In this document: positions 1 through 12,000 of the stretch, one piece after another | How the letters are laid out: every line of letters starts with the position of its first letter | Position numbering within the stretch: the first letter of the stretch is position 1 | Source: Trichostrongylus colubriformis | Taxonomy: Eukaryota > Nematoda > Chromadorea > Rhabditida > Trichostrongylidae | Direction: 5' to 3' | NCBI GenBank assembly: GCA_963978905.1 | Contig: OZ022257.1 | Location: 12,670,509-12,734,508, forward strand | DNA length: 64,000 nucleotides | Notes under the pieces: model-generated | Databases searched by the model: none | Told to the model about the DNA's origin: nothing | What the model saw: only the letters and a program-made list of their open reading frames with translations | Position numbers and translations under genes: made by a program

Positions 1-880
1 TCGGTAGTCGATCGTTTGAAAGCGGTTTCGCCTATCAGCGGAGCTCCCTCTTCGAAAAACTTGGGATGCCTCCTACCACGGGACCTCGAGGGGCAAAAAG
101 TTGATGGTATGAGAACGCTGTACCACTGCTTATGCATCACAACCAGTTTCCGGCTTGGTTTAGCTTGAAAGTGTCATCAGTGAAATTGCAGCAATCAGAA
201 ATTCTTGAGGACCCATCGGAGTAAGTCTGAAACAGGTGGAGTCATCATCTGGTTATAAGACTGAATAGGAGGACGGGGTACTGCAAATGTTCGGTTATCC
301 TGGCTCTTATGTATCCACAATGAATGGTTTTCAGCGAATTTCATTTCTAGAAGGTGGGGAAGGCATAGGGAAGCGCCTACATTAGCAACGGACCGTGAGT
401 CAATTAACGGAAAAACGACGAATATCGCCTTCCTGCCGGCAATTACAGGAATCCGGTGTCGCGTAATTGTGAAACCATTAATGCTCTTCTCACATCTCCA
501 AGATTTCAGGGTGCTACCACCTAACCCTTTGAGGAACGATATCATATTATTTTCAAACCACCGTGTAGTTATCGGGGTATTCGTGGCGGTCTTATAATTA
601 CTCGCTCCCGAAAAAGTAAGGGGGCCTCTCCTATGGATTTTTATACTTGGGGGGGGGGGGCATTATAGAAACTTGGGTATCGGAGGCTGTGATCCTGCCT
701 TTTTTGCAAATTTTTCTATACATGTGAACAAGAAGCTGCAGTTACTCGTTGCAAAATTGCGATTCGCACGAACATGGGTTCGCATGTGTCATTGTGTCCA
801 CTCTCACTTAAAGAAACCGCCTACGAAAATTTAAGGTCTTCTTCAAGTTCCATTTCCTTGAAACCTCGGCATTACATTCA
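1..880. other. No gene recognised at left edge
   Basis: No open frame in this stretch resembles a known protein family or is framed by convincing splice sites. It contains a short G homopolymer near 650-660 and otherwise looks like unique or decayed intergenic DNA downstream of the transporter gene. Confidence 0.5.
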
Positions 881-1156
881 CATTATCCATGTGCTGCTTT
901 GCCGAACGTGGTTTTTTGGGGGATCAATCTGATTAACCGCCTGACATTTCGACCCTTTCGTCGTCTTCAGAAGCCTAAAAAGTGGCTCAGTCGTCTTCAG
1001 AAGCCTAAAAAGTGGCTCAAGTTCGCTGGCCCTTGTAGCCACCCTAACAAGAGCCCCTAGCATTTCGGACTTACCTATTGAATCCGTGGAGACGTCGAGA
1101 AGACGAAAGAGATTCCCAGCCGCACATTATACTAGCAGGAGTCGGTCGCGACATCC
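881..1156 (-). repeat. Penelope-like element tail fragment
   Basis: The stretch shares its blocks with the fold-back at 18325-18550: the CATTATCC..GTGCTGCTTTGCC start, a TTTCGACCCTTTCGTCGTCTTCAG core, and a CACATTATACTA..GGAGTCGGT block. Read on the minus strand, the core gives CTGAAGACGACGAAAGGGTC followed by GAAA and GTCAGGCGGTTAAT. A related tail follows the GIY-YIG fragment at 52655-53059, which ties the family to Penelope-like retroelements by inference. A 30-bp piece of the core is duplicated in tandem at 961-990 and 991-1020. Confidence 0.6.
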
Positions 1157-1203
1157 TACCACACTCAGTGGATCACGGGGTAAGTTCAGATTCTTTCTTT
1201 CCT

Positions 1204-2131
1204 TTAAGGGTGCCATTTAACTTCATGACGCACGGCCAGTGAGTGGTACATACCGCTCCTAATTTCTGCTAAATCGACGGATAACGGCGGAAAAGTATGA
1301 CGCGCACCTGCTTTTTGCCTTAACTTTAGCTGAGGTGGTCCACTTTCTTTGAAAAATAGACCAATGGCTAGAACTCTCAAATAGGAATCTGTGTGTGTAC
1401 GAAAAAACCATTATTCCTTGCTGGATCATCTTCATTTTGATGGAATGTGAAATTGACTCTCCAAGGCGCAAGAAAGTCGCTGTGGGCATGACGGCATCGT
1501 AAACTCTCCACTTCAGCTGTAAGTTACAGTTTGGGCACTTTTAAACAAAAAATGTCAATACATTCGACAAGTTTATGATTTTGTGATCATTTTGAACCTA
1601 TTCATGAATAGTTTAACTTGATTATAATCTGAAAGTGGCACTCAAAAAAATTTCTACCAAAATTTTACCTTTTTGGAGACGCATTCTTCCCAAAAATCGA
1701 GCATTTTGAATCGTTCAGTAGTGCTGTTCATGACCTGCGAAGAAACTCTATAGGATTTCCTCAGAGGTGGGTCGATCAAATGTTATTTGTCTCAAATCCT
1801 CCAAACGCTGTTCGTTCAATAGCCCTTTTCTGCATAAATGTCGGTCCCTGCACAAAAATGAACTGATTTGGTGACTGCAACTATACCTAATGAATAAGAA
1901 AATCCTAACTGTATTTCATAAAAAGCATTCTTAGAGCCGTTGGTTCGAGAAAACTGTATGTTTTCCATTCGCTTAAAGTCGCCCATTGAGATGAGTTCGA
2001 CGTTTGCAAATGAACGGAAGCCTAAGGGATCTGAACCCTCCGGCCCACAGAACCGCTAGCTCCAGAGTGAAACCACTGGCACCATTTGCCATTTAAGGGT
2101 GCCATTTTACTTCATGACGCACGGCCAGTGG
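1204..2131. repeat. Pair of ~38-bp direct repeats 890 bp apart
   Basis: Copies at about 1204-1240 and 2093-2131 both read TTTAAGGGTGCCATTT(A/T)A CTTCATGACGCACGGCCAGTG, with one or two differences. No coding frame is recognisable between them. They could be ends of a small non-autonomous element or two insertions of one short repeat. No target duplication was identified. Confidence 0.45.
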
Positions 2132-3064
2132 TGTGTAGTGTGCACAAGCCACCGTTGCGGATAAAAAAATAGCAGGCTAGCTTGAAAGTGAGTGCGCACG
2201 ACGACATATATACATTAGTACTATTTCGTGACCGTGCCAGCTGTGATTCCAGCCTAATAAATTTATGGGACCGATTCAACGCCGGGTTTGCGGAGACCGT
2301 GCGTATGGTTCTGCAAGCAAGGCACGGCCCTTCACAATATGAAATGAGAATAAATATTAATAAGCAATAGAACGTAAACAAGTTTATTAAATTCTAGGTT
2401 CGAATTTTTATACATTCACGGGGATAGAGGTGTATAACCGGAATACGTTCATATGATGAATACGTCGAATCCAACACATCGTTTAAAAATGGTGCAAAAA
2501 AAAACACAAAACGTAATAACATTCTCCTAAAATCGGCTATGAAATCGATATTCAAATTGAGATAGGTGATGTGCTAAGCTCTTCGTTAACAACAACACAG
2601 CTCTTCCGAGAAAAACGACCATGAAAAAGAAGCACGGAAAGGCCGTGCTGTTTCGCATGAATTCGTAAAAAAGGTAGATGGTAAGATATTGCTCCAAACT
2701 ATGTCATGGTGAATGGGTCAGAAATGCTGAGAAAACTATTCAACTGAGGGTTTCTTGATGATCTCCGATCTCTTTCATACCCATAGCTTTCAGTACCGAA
2801 ATCTCCACCGACTTTCACAGCTTCAGGTGTCTCAGCAAAAGCGCAAAAAAAACGCGAAATCATTATGTCTAACGGCGACCTCAGCGCTCTCCCAACCCGA
2901 GCAGTGGCTCTAGCTTGGGGTAAAACTCTCTGAAACTGGCTCCTAAAGAGGTGCTGGTCGTCAAAAAACCCCAGCTAGATGAGCTGTAAGTGTCAGAGGA
3001 GGCTTCACTACTGAATGCGAAGGGTAGTATAGAGCTATGATTTATGAAGACTTCATGGAGCGTT

Positions 3065-6000
3065 TTAATGTCGTTTCTCGTCCATCGGTACACTGCTGTA
3101 CACACCATGAAGTGGTTGCTTTTCCTCAGGTAATTCTGAAATAATGGAATTTTCACTGGAGGCATGAATTCTTATAATTACAAGAAGAGGCACATGCACT
3201 ATATAGTCTCTTTTAAGATGATATTGGCAAGACAGAAGCCAGCTTGTCGAGATATTTCTCTTCATCATGCCTCTTCAGGGCTAGTTAGATATGTACTATT
3301 ATTTTTGTGTAAATTTTCAGGTGCTTTTGCTACTCCCACATAATCGAAAACTTGAGCTGAGATTAGCGGGAAAGGAGAACTACACTGGCTAAGATGAGGA
3401 TCTATATATGGTTCATCCATCACACTATCTAAATATATTAGTAACTATCTTGATATAAAGTTTTAGGTGTGTGCCACTGAGACAGGAAATTGGCGTGGGC
3501 GTGTGCAGCGGCGACGCATTAGCTGGGATCTCCGTATTTGTTGGGTCATAGAGTGATTACGCGTGAAATGCGTGGAACACGGGCTTTTAGTCGAATTTCT
3601 GTCGGAAAATGTTAATATTGACTTCAAAGCTTAGGTAGAAGCACTAGAAGCAAAGATTGATGACAGTAAGTTTTAGGAATTTGACCAAACAAACCACTGT
3701 CATTTCTGCCCTCAACAGCGACAAAGCCTGCTGGCATCGCTAAAACAGACTGATTGCGAGGGGTGGAAGGAGGACAGCACAAAGGTGAACTCACCCAATG
3801 AGAGTGTACGCATCGGATGAATACGATCATGAGCGATGAAATCTTCTTTGACGTAGTGATACACGATTCCAGCTCCAAACGCATCTCCAAGCACATTGAT
3901 TGATGTGCGAATACGATCCCTAAAAACGGCAGAGTAAAATAATTAGTAACTGTAAACACTGAACGTGTCAGTGAACCCTACTGCCTTATCTACCCCATAT
4001 GATCTCTATGGGTCATGGTCCATTTGGACAGTGCAGCGACATGCATTTCCAACCAGATATATGCAGTGTCATGATTTACGGGTATTTCTTTAACTGGTCC
4101 TAAAAATAGCATGCCATTGCTGGACAGATGAAGATCACGACTTTGGCATTATAATCGACCAACGGTTTCACCGCTGAAGCTCACTGATTCCCTAAAAAAA
4201 CCAGTGATAGGGGTAATGTGAGTAATGAGAGCTCTTGTTAATTCACTCAAATAAAAGGTACGGGTCTGGGAAAACTATATATGGCAAATTCCAGGTGAGT
4301 GTAGCGCCTCTGGACTTCGGAGGGAGCGTCTTTTCGAACGGTTGTCGGAATTTGAAGCAGCATTTAAAGGCACTAGTAGGGGTAAGGGAAATTGATATCT
4401 GGGAGTACGTGTTCTCCGAAACTGTTTTTCTACCTCAGGAAAGGCCACATGAGGTGAAAATCCCATTAAGAAACGCGGCTTGAGGTCTTATGGCGACCGC
4501 GCAGCTCGGCATGCCTCATGCGGTCATGCGCCCGGGGGAGTCGCCCTTGAAGGGCGGAACAGCTATGGTGGTTCAGACTCTGGCCTGTCTTCAGTCCACT
4601 CCGGCTAGTGATGCAGAGGACGAAAGAGAGAAGGCGGATTATCAGGTTCCTATTCCTCGTTTTTTTTCGCAGTTACAGGTCGTTCTTTCCCTACTGTTAT
4701 ATTGCTGAGCACTTCTACTTTCGTACTTCCCCAATGTGCCGAATTAACTCTTTCCAGTGTCTTTAAAGCACAGATTTACACCCTAGCTCGCCCCTTTTTT
4801 CAGCCCACCCCGCTCCTTGCATGAGCAAAGCGGGAAGATGGTCTCATTTCTCGCTTTTACCGTTTCATTCAGTCTTTTCGCACATCCATACTATTGACCA
4901 CCTACTCAGTAATCCTTACTCTATCATTGCAAAACCGTACCCGATCACTGCCCTCAAGACGACCACAGCGGTCGCAGTAACGCAACCGCGTCGCAGGCTC
5001 AGCGATCAATATGTTAACTGTTGGTCAAAGGCGGGCAATCGGTCAAGCGCCGGGCACCTCAAGGCGCGGACTCGAGAGAGATCTGGCGGGAGGGCCACTA
5101 TACAAAGCATGCCTTTTTTTAAAGAGAATGCGCCGTTGTTCTTCTTCGGCGAAGAGCCCGGTCAACCTACATCCCACTGAAGACAACCTCTTTTTATCTT
5201 CCCCATTGATTTCAACTTGAATGTTTTGTCTGTGTGTTCGTGCGTAAAAAATGTGTCGAGATTGACTGTGTGAATCGGCGTATTGCAGTCACTTCTCGGA
5301 TACCGCATTTTTTCGGACAGGACGCGTATCCCACATCACATCTTAGTGTGAATGAAGCTTAAGGGTGCCGCTCCGAAAGAGTTTACTTACAGCAATTTGA
5401 CCATATGCGTTTTGGCACTAATTTCAAAATAGATCAAGTCGACTACCTGATAAATTTTGTCAGAAAAGTTGAAGGATTGAGTGCCTAATTAAGAGAAATT
5501 ATTCCGACTCACAATAACCAATCGACGGCAACGATTAGTGAGACGTCTTTGACTGGGAGACCGACGGCTGTGAGTACAAGTAGCATGGTCACCAAGCCAG
5601 CTGACGGCACTGATGCTGCACCAATTGAAGCCAAAGTTGCAGTAAGACTGAAGTGGGTGGGTTCGAAGGCGAGATTTCCATGCGAGCTCCCATCCCCACG
5701 AGTTTTACCTGACGGTGATGACTTGCCCAAATGACAAGTGGACTCCGTTCATTTGAGCGATAAATATGGCCGCAACCGCTTCGTATAATGCCGTTCCATC
5801 CTTAAAAATTTCTGTATATCTTAGTCTGATTACTTGTCTGCAAGACTTTCCAATTTCAACCGTAAGCAATCCTTGAAAGGTTACTTCACCATGTTTATGG
5901 TAGCACCGACGGGCAAGACGAATCGCGTTACTCTTCGATCGACTCCAAGATTCTCCTCCAAGCAGTTGTAGGTAATAGGTAGAGTAGCAGAGCTATATGA

Positions 6001-9000
6001 AAGATACAGTGGTCAATGATCAATGCTATCAAAACAGAAACTATACCTAGACGCCGTTCCCAGTGCAGTGATCCAAGCTTGAAGCAGACCGCGCATAAAT
6101 GTAAAAGGATTTTTACGAGTTGTTAAGAAAAATATAAGTGGAAGAGATATGAGTGAGTGTACAGCCAATCCAGTCAGTACCTGAACATTCGGAATTAACT
6201 GTGATAACGTTCCTGATAAAGCTTTCACTTTTCACGAAATGGTGACCCACTGTGGCAAGACAAAAAAGGAAGCTGCGCGAATATTATGAGCTTCTAAAAA
6301 ACCTGATCGGAATCCCAGACAGCCGCTGAACCTCACGCTGGAGGCGCTGCGTGCGTGACATCGTAATGCGAAATCCTCACCTAGTGATATACAGCTGAGG
6401 TGCCCTGATTCTGACAGTAAGGTGCAGCTGCAAGCACAGACAGCGAGGCGGGGGGGGGGAGGGATGCCATTAGGCGGGATATTTGCATGGCCACGTCTGA
6501 CGAAGAGATGGTGCGAGCTAGGGCGCCGTACTAGTTGAGTCCTGAAGCGGTTACGGCACCGCAGAATATTACGCATAAATGCGGCCCTGGCGATCAATAC
6601 AATGCCATGCTCATTGTTGCCGAAGCCCGCCATTGTATTGGTCGCTTATTCTTCGCTGCAGGCGCGTTGCGCTATCACAATCGAAACGATTGTCTCGCCA
6701 AGCATGAATGCGGCATTAGCACACGGGATTGTAGCTAGCTTTATTATAGAACCCACTGATACATTTCGAAGCCAACGGAAGTAACAGCAAGCACGCTTCA
6801 CACGATTGGACATTGCTGGGAGAAAGGAACTGAAAACTAGTCCGAGAAACCCACCGTTACCATATACATGGCTAACATTCGAGCTGTGTCGCCGAGGTCG
6901 TGGATTTCGAGAATTTTTCCCATGATCAAGCACATAATACCGAACGGTGAGTACCTGAAACATAGTTGACATGAAAAGAATGGACAATGTAAAATTCATC
7001 TTCTAGGAAGCGCAGAAGTACTGCAGAACGCGTGGACGGGAATTCAGGTCACATTTAACGCGTTGACTAGCCTTCCTTGCTTTTGCAAGAGTATACAGAA
7101 GAGTATACAGGGTCTGAAGAAGAGTATACAAGGATGTTGATATTGGTCAGTACACTCCGAGTAATTCAGGTATCCTGTGACGCTCGCACTCCCTTGAGCG
7201 CAGCTATTTCACAAAGAAAGCAGTAAGACACCTGTCGCGCGCAACGACTTATTCGGTTGTCCTGACCTTCACAGTATAGGCAAAAGGAGAGCCCCGTCCT
7301 TTCGAGACAAGATAGCGGCATTCCAGCAGAATTTCTTTCCACTGCGGTAGAGTTACGGACGGTCAACAACGTAAACACCTCATACACATGTACATATACC
7401 CTAACCACGGAAGCTTGCGGATCTTCTGCCTTGGGTGAATGTTCGAGGATGATGAACAGCTCGATAGCAGAAATTCCACTTACCACATTACAGTCATCAC
7501 AAGCTTCATGATAACTTTATCCATGATTGCGAAGAACTGAATCATCACATCAGCTTCAGCTCCAAGTTGTGATAGTGAAATACCCAGAGCAATGCAGAAG
7601 ACGATAATACCTAAAGGGGAAGAGTATGAATGACCCGTTCAGTCCGTTGTATTTTTTTTGATTCTGAAGCATGCTATGAATTCTATAATTGTTTGCAAAC
7701 CATTGAAAATTCCTTCCTCAAAGACACGTTACTATACAGTGGGGTTTTCGTGAATGCACACATAGGTACGTGTTCACACCACAACACTTCTTTAGACATC
7801 GCCTCACTTACCAAGAACATTTAGGCCTTCTATATGTTCGAGGACTGGTTTTTTCCTCTCTGCAGAAGCGCAATCTCTGTTACATGCTTATTTTTATTAG
7901 GAGTTTATAAAGCCTCGATATCAACTATGTACTTGACGACTGTAGAGGTGCAGTGTTATCGATTTTATGAAGTTAAAGGTGCATTTGCTCGATATACGAT
8001 AAGGAGTGTGCAGAAAGTCAAAACAGATAAAAGAAAACCATGAAAAGATTGATTGCCATATCTCTCTACTGATTTCAGCGACAGATATGCTTTCCGTGGT
8101 GTACCAACACTGACGTTTCGATCAAGCAGAATGGATCTGTGATAAGCGGCAGGTATGCGCAGCTTGCACACTTACCAGCTTTGTAGGAGGAAAACGTCTT
8201 AAGTCTGCCTGCCAGCACGGACCCCATCAGAAAGCTGGGGCGCGCTTTTAAACCTAAGAGCAGCCGGGAGCATGGAAGGCAGGAACTCCAGTCCAGTGGG
8301 TCAATGAAGGATGATGCTTTTTAGGCTCCAGATCACTACATATCTTTACGTTGAATAGTAATTTGGAGACCAAGTTCTGACTATGGAGAAAGGTGGGTGC
8401 TTGGAATAGGAAAATTGGTTCTTACACATTAACGACTCTGAGTGAAATATTGTGTGGCTTCAAACCCTTTTAGCAGTGTGAGCTTTTGATGTGTACCCTT
8501 ACGTCAGGATTTCACACCGCGGCATGTCGCAAGCGAAGCAATACGGACGAGCTAAAGGCGCCATGTTGCTGGGTCTCCCCAGGCTCTTACAAGTCAACTG
8601 CGTATCGCGCCCCTAGCATTACCTGTAATTGTTCAGAGGCACAACTACCGCGACGCTCGTAGCTCGCATACACTGCGTCGCACGCCCCTCGTCGTCATGC
8701 GAAATCCTGACATAAGGGTACACATCCCATGCTCTCTCCCCCTTTGAGGTGGAAAGTCTACAGTCCATTTTGCAGCGCTAGATAGGGTGTGGTCTATGGA
8801 CTTGGGTGAGAGTGTGCGGTGGGGTTAGAGAATTTGATACAGTCTCACCTAAGTCCGTGAACCACGCCCTTTATATTAGGCTGTTGCAAAATTAATTTTG
8901 AAAACGGACCGCATACTTCAAACTACTATAACTCAGCTTCTCTGCTGTGACTGGCTGACCATGTTGCAAGAATTTATAATGGATTACACCTTTACAACAC

Positions 9001-12000
9001 CAAAACATAGTAACCATAACCTTCTCAGGGTGAAGGTCGGATTTGAGAAACGTTTTGAAGAAGCATTCTCATCTACCCAGACTATTCTCCGCTTCCTGTT
9101 ATTACAAAGAACCCATTTTTCATCTACAGTTATAATACGGCTTACAAATGGCTCATTTTTATGGCGAACTAGGAGATTAGAGCAGGTGTCGAAACGTGCC
9201 AGACGCTGCTCATCGGTCAGGTCATGAGGTACCCACTTCGGCATCTTCTTCACCTGGCTGATTTCCAGCAAATGTCTGGCCACTATACAGTAATGTACGC
9301 CCAGGTCTTCTGCTGACGCACGAGTATTCGTCTCCAGATTTGCCTCGACTTCTCTCCTTATATCTTCATCATTAAGCGACCACCTGCGGCCACGACCCAA
9401 CTTTCCTTCGAGACCAAAATCGTCAGAAGCAAATTTTTAAAATTAGAGCTCTACTGTCCGTTCGCAAGGACAATTCGTCCCAAGAACACTGCTGAGATTA
9501 TGGGCTGCCCCCGCTTCGGAGTGTCCCAATTTAAATTCGTGAAGAAAGATGACTCCATAGTCGCGTCGGTTCATGATTATTCGCAGCCCTGCAAGAGGCC
9601 GGCTGGGAAAATTAGAGCGAAACTCATAGAAGTTTTCGAAAGAGCAGAAAAAAACCTACCAGATGGTATGTCTGACATTTCTCGAGATGGAATAGATCAC
9701 GTTAAAAAAATCTACTTATACATATCTTGGAACCGAAATTAATTTTGCAACAATCTAATATAATAGCACTGTGAAATGGATTGACTTATGGTCTGAAAGC
9801 TCGAACTTCGCAAGACTTCCTTACCATGTCGTGGGTGAGCGGTAAGCCTGCAGTGATGCAGATAGTATATTCAGATACAGCAGAATGAAAGGTCTATTGC
9901 TCTACAGGCTCTAAAGGAGGCGATTTACCGAAAGGTTAGCCGAATAATAAATGTCATAACAATCTCGGAGGTTCAGCACAAGCGTATTACCGGTCCTGTT
10001 TGAAAATGCCGATATTGATGGATAGTCGAACATGGGTACTGTTGTCGTTGTTGCCCACACTACAGCCATGAAAATGTTTGAGCGGTTTAGAATCGCTCTA
10101 TTCACGCTGTGAAAGGATTTTGTACTCTAGGTTCATGGGGGAATGCGCCTTTCAGATGTCTCTCTTAGGCTGTCGTTGTTCCTATCAGAACCGCGCTTCG
10201 CACTATCGTGGTCGCTTGTGTTTTCGAGCGCAGACTGATTCGAGTGTGCTGCTATCCCTCTGCAGTGCCGGTCTGTTGCTATTTACGTATTTACCGCTGT
10301 GCGTTGCGGAGGATAAATGACACAGTCAAATGAAAGTGAGCACGGTGACAAATGCGATTAACGGTATACTAACCGGGGCACCACTAGACACTCTTCAAAA
10401 CCAACTCCAAATCTTCAGAATCATATTTGAGCCGTTAAAAATCGCTATTTTAACTGTTTTAGACCACTGTTTCCTGTTTCAGGCCTTACCTAGCACATTG
10501 ATGCCGTCGTTGTACTCGAGTGCCGCTTTCACGTAGTCAAGTGTGCCGTTGTTGAGCAGCTCCAAATGCAATGTGTCGTTCACTTTCAGGATCTTAGGAC
10601 GTACGGTAACGTATTTTGTTTGTGCCTGTTGGAAGGTAGCTGCGACAATGTTTTCCGGAAACATGTTCCTAAACACAGCCCTTGGGTTCATTAGCATTTT
10701 CCAATGAAGCTTTCATTGAAAGCGATCTTTTCGAAAGAGTTCAGCATTCCAGGAACATGAAAAGCTTACCGTAACAAATCCAACAGCGTGTCAAGTGTGC
10801 TGACTTTCTTTCCTTCTGTACCTTCTCCAAGATCCTGCTTGATACTTGGATCTCCAGGATGAATCGTTAACACAAGGATGATGCCTGTCTGAAAATTGCG
10901 GGCTCATTTTTTGTTAAAGCTTTATCAATTTTTCCTCAGTTTCACACAACTCTTTTGCTATTTTTTAAAAATGCGCCAGATTTATCAGTTCTATTTTCGA
11001 TCGTCCCGTTCTTTGCCCCTCTCTTTATCTCCACGAGAAAGCAGGTAACATTTCTCGCTTTACTTGCCTATAGTGCCCACTACCCGCTGGACCGTGAATC
11101 ACGCCGTTAGCATGATGTTCCCGGAAAAATCAGAGGATCATCCTATTGGGCCCGGTCAGTGCCACAAATTGCTACAAGAGCAGAATCCAAAAACTGATTT
11201 TTTCGTGAATTTCACTATTCTGGTCGACACTTAGCCACAGTTCGCGGTGATTACTTCGATGAGACCATAGCACAGCATATTCAGGTAGGAAGTCTTCAAG
11301 GGTGAGTGGAAAAACCTCCAATGCAATGGGATACGCCTATCGCCACTCACTGTCGATTATAATTTTTCCCCAGTTGACTGACTACAAGAACGGACGGAAA
11401 GAATCAGACGATTTATAATTCTTGCGGCAGAGGAACTATGATTTTATGGGCCCGGTTTTCTGAGTCATGGACGTTAGGCAACAAAGAATTCGAAAATTTT
11501 CTGAATCTTTCGAGATTTCCTTTCGAAAATCATAAGTAGGAATTCCAAGGAAAAAATTATAAGTCTAATTTTTTTGCAAAGAAACAGTTACTAACGACGA
11601 CAGCAATAGCTGTTGTAATGACGTAATAAGTGATAGCCAGCGATCCCATCTTTCCTGATTGTTTCGCGTCCAGTTGAGCAAGACCTGAAATGAGCAAAAA
11701 TGGGGAGAGTCGTCGGTATACTGCAACACAATGGATGATGAGTATCCCCAAATCGAAATTCAGCGCTATATCCACATTCTCTCTGTGAGGACGTCTCGGG
11801 TGAGTCATAAGTATTCTCTATCCTGATGGCAGTTCGCGCATTCTGCAACTACTATACTAGGCTGGTAACTCTTCCCGGTATCTTCAGTGGGTATTATCAC
11901 GCGAATGCGCGCCATGGTCATCAAGTCTGTTCATATGATTTTTTTCCATCGCTGTCTTCTTGGCACACGTAGCTTGCTTTCCTTCGCGTCGTTTATTCAT

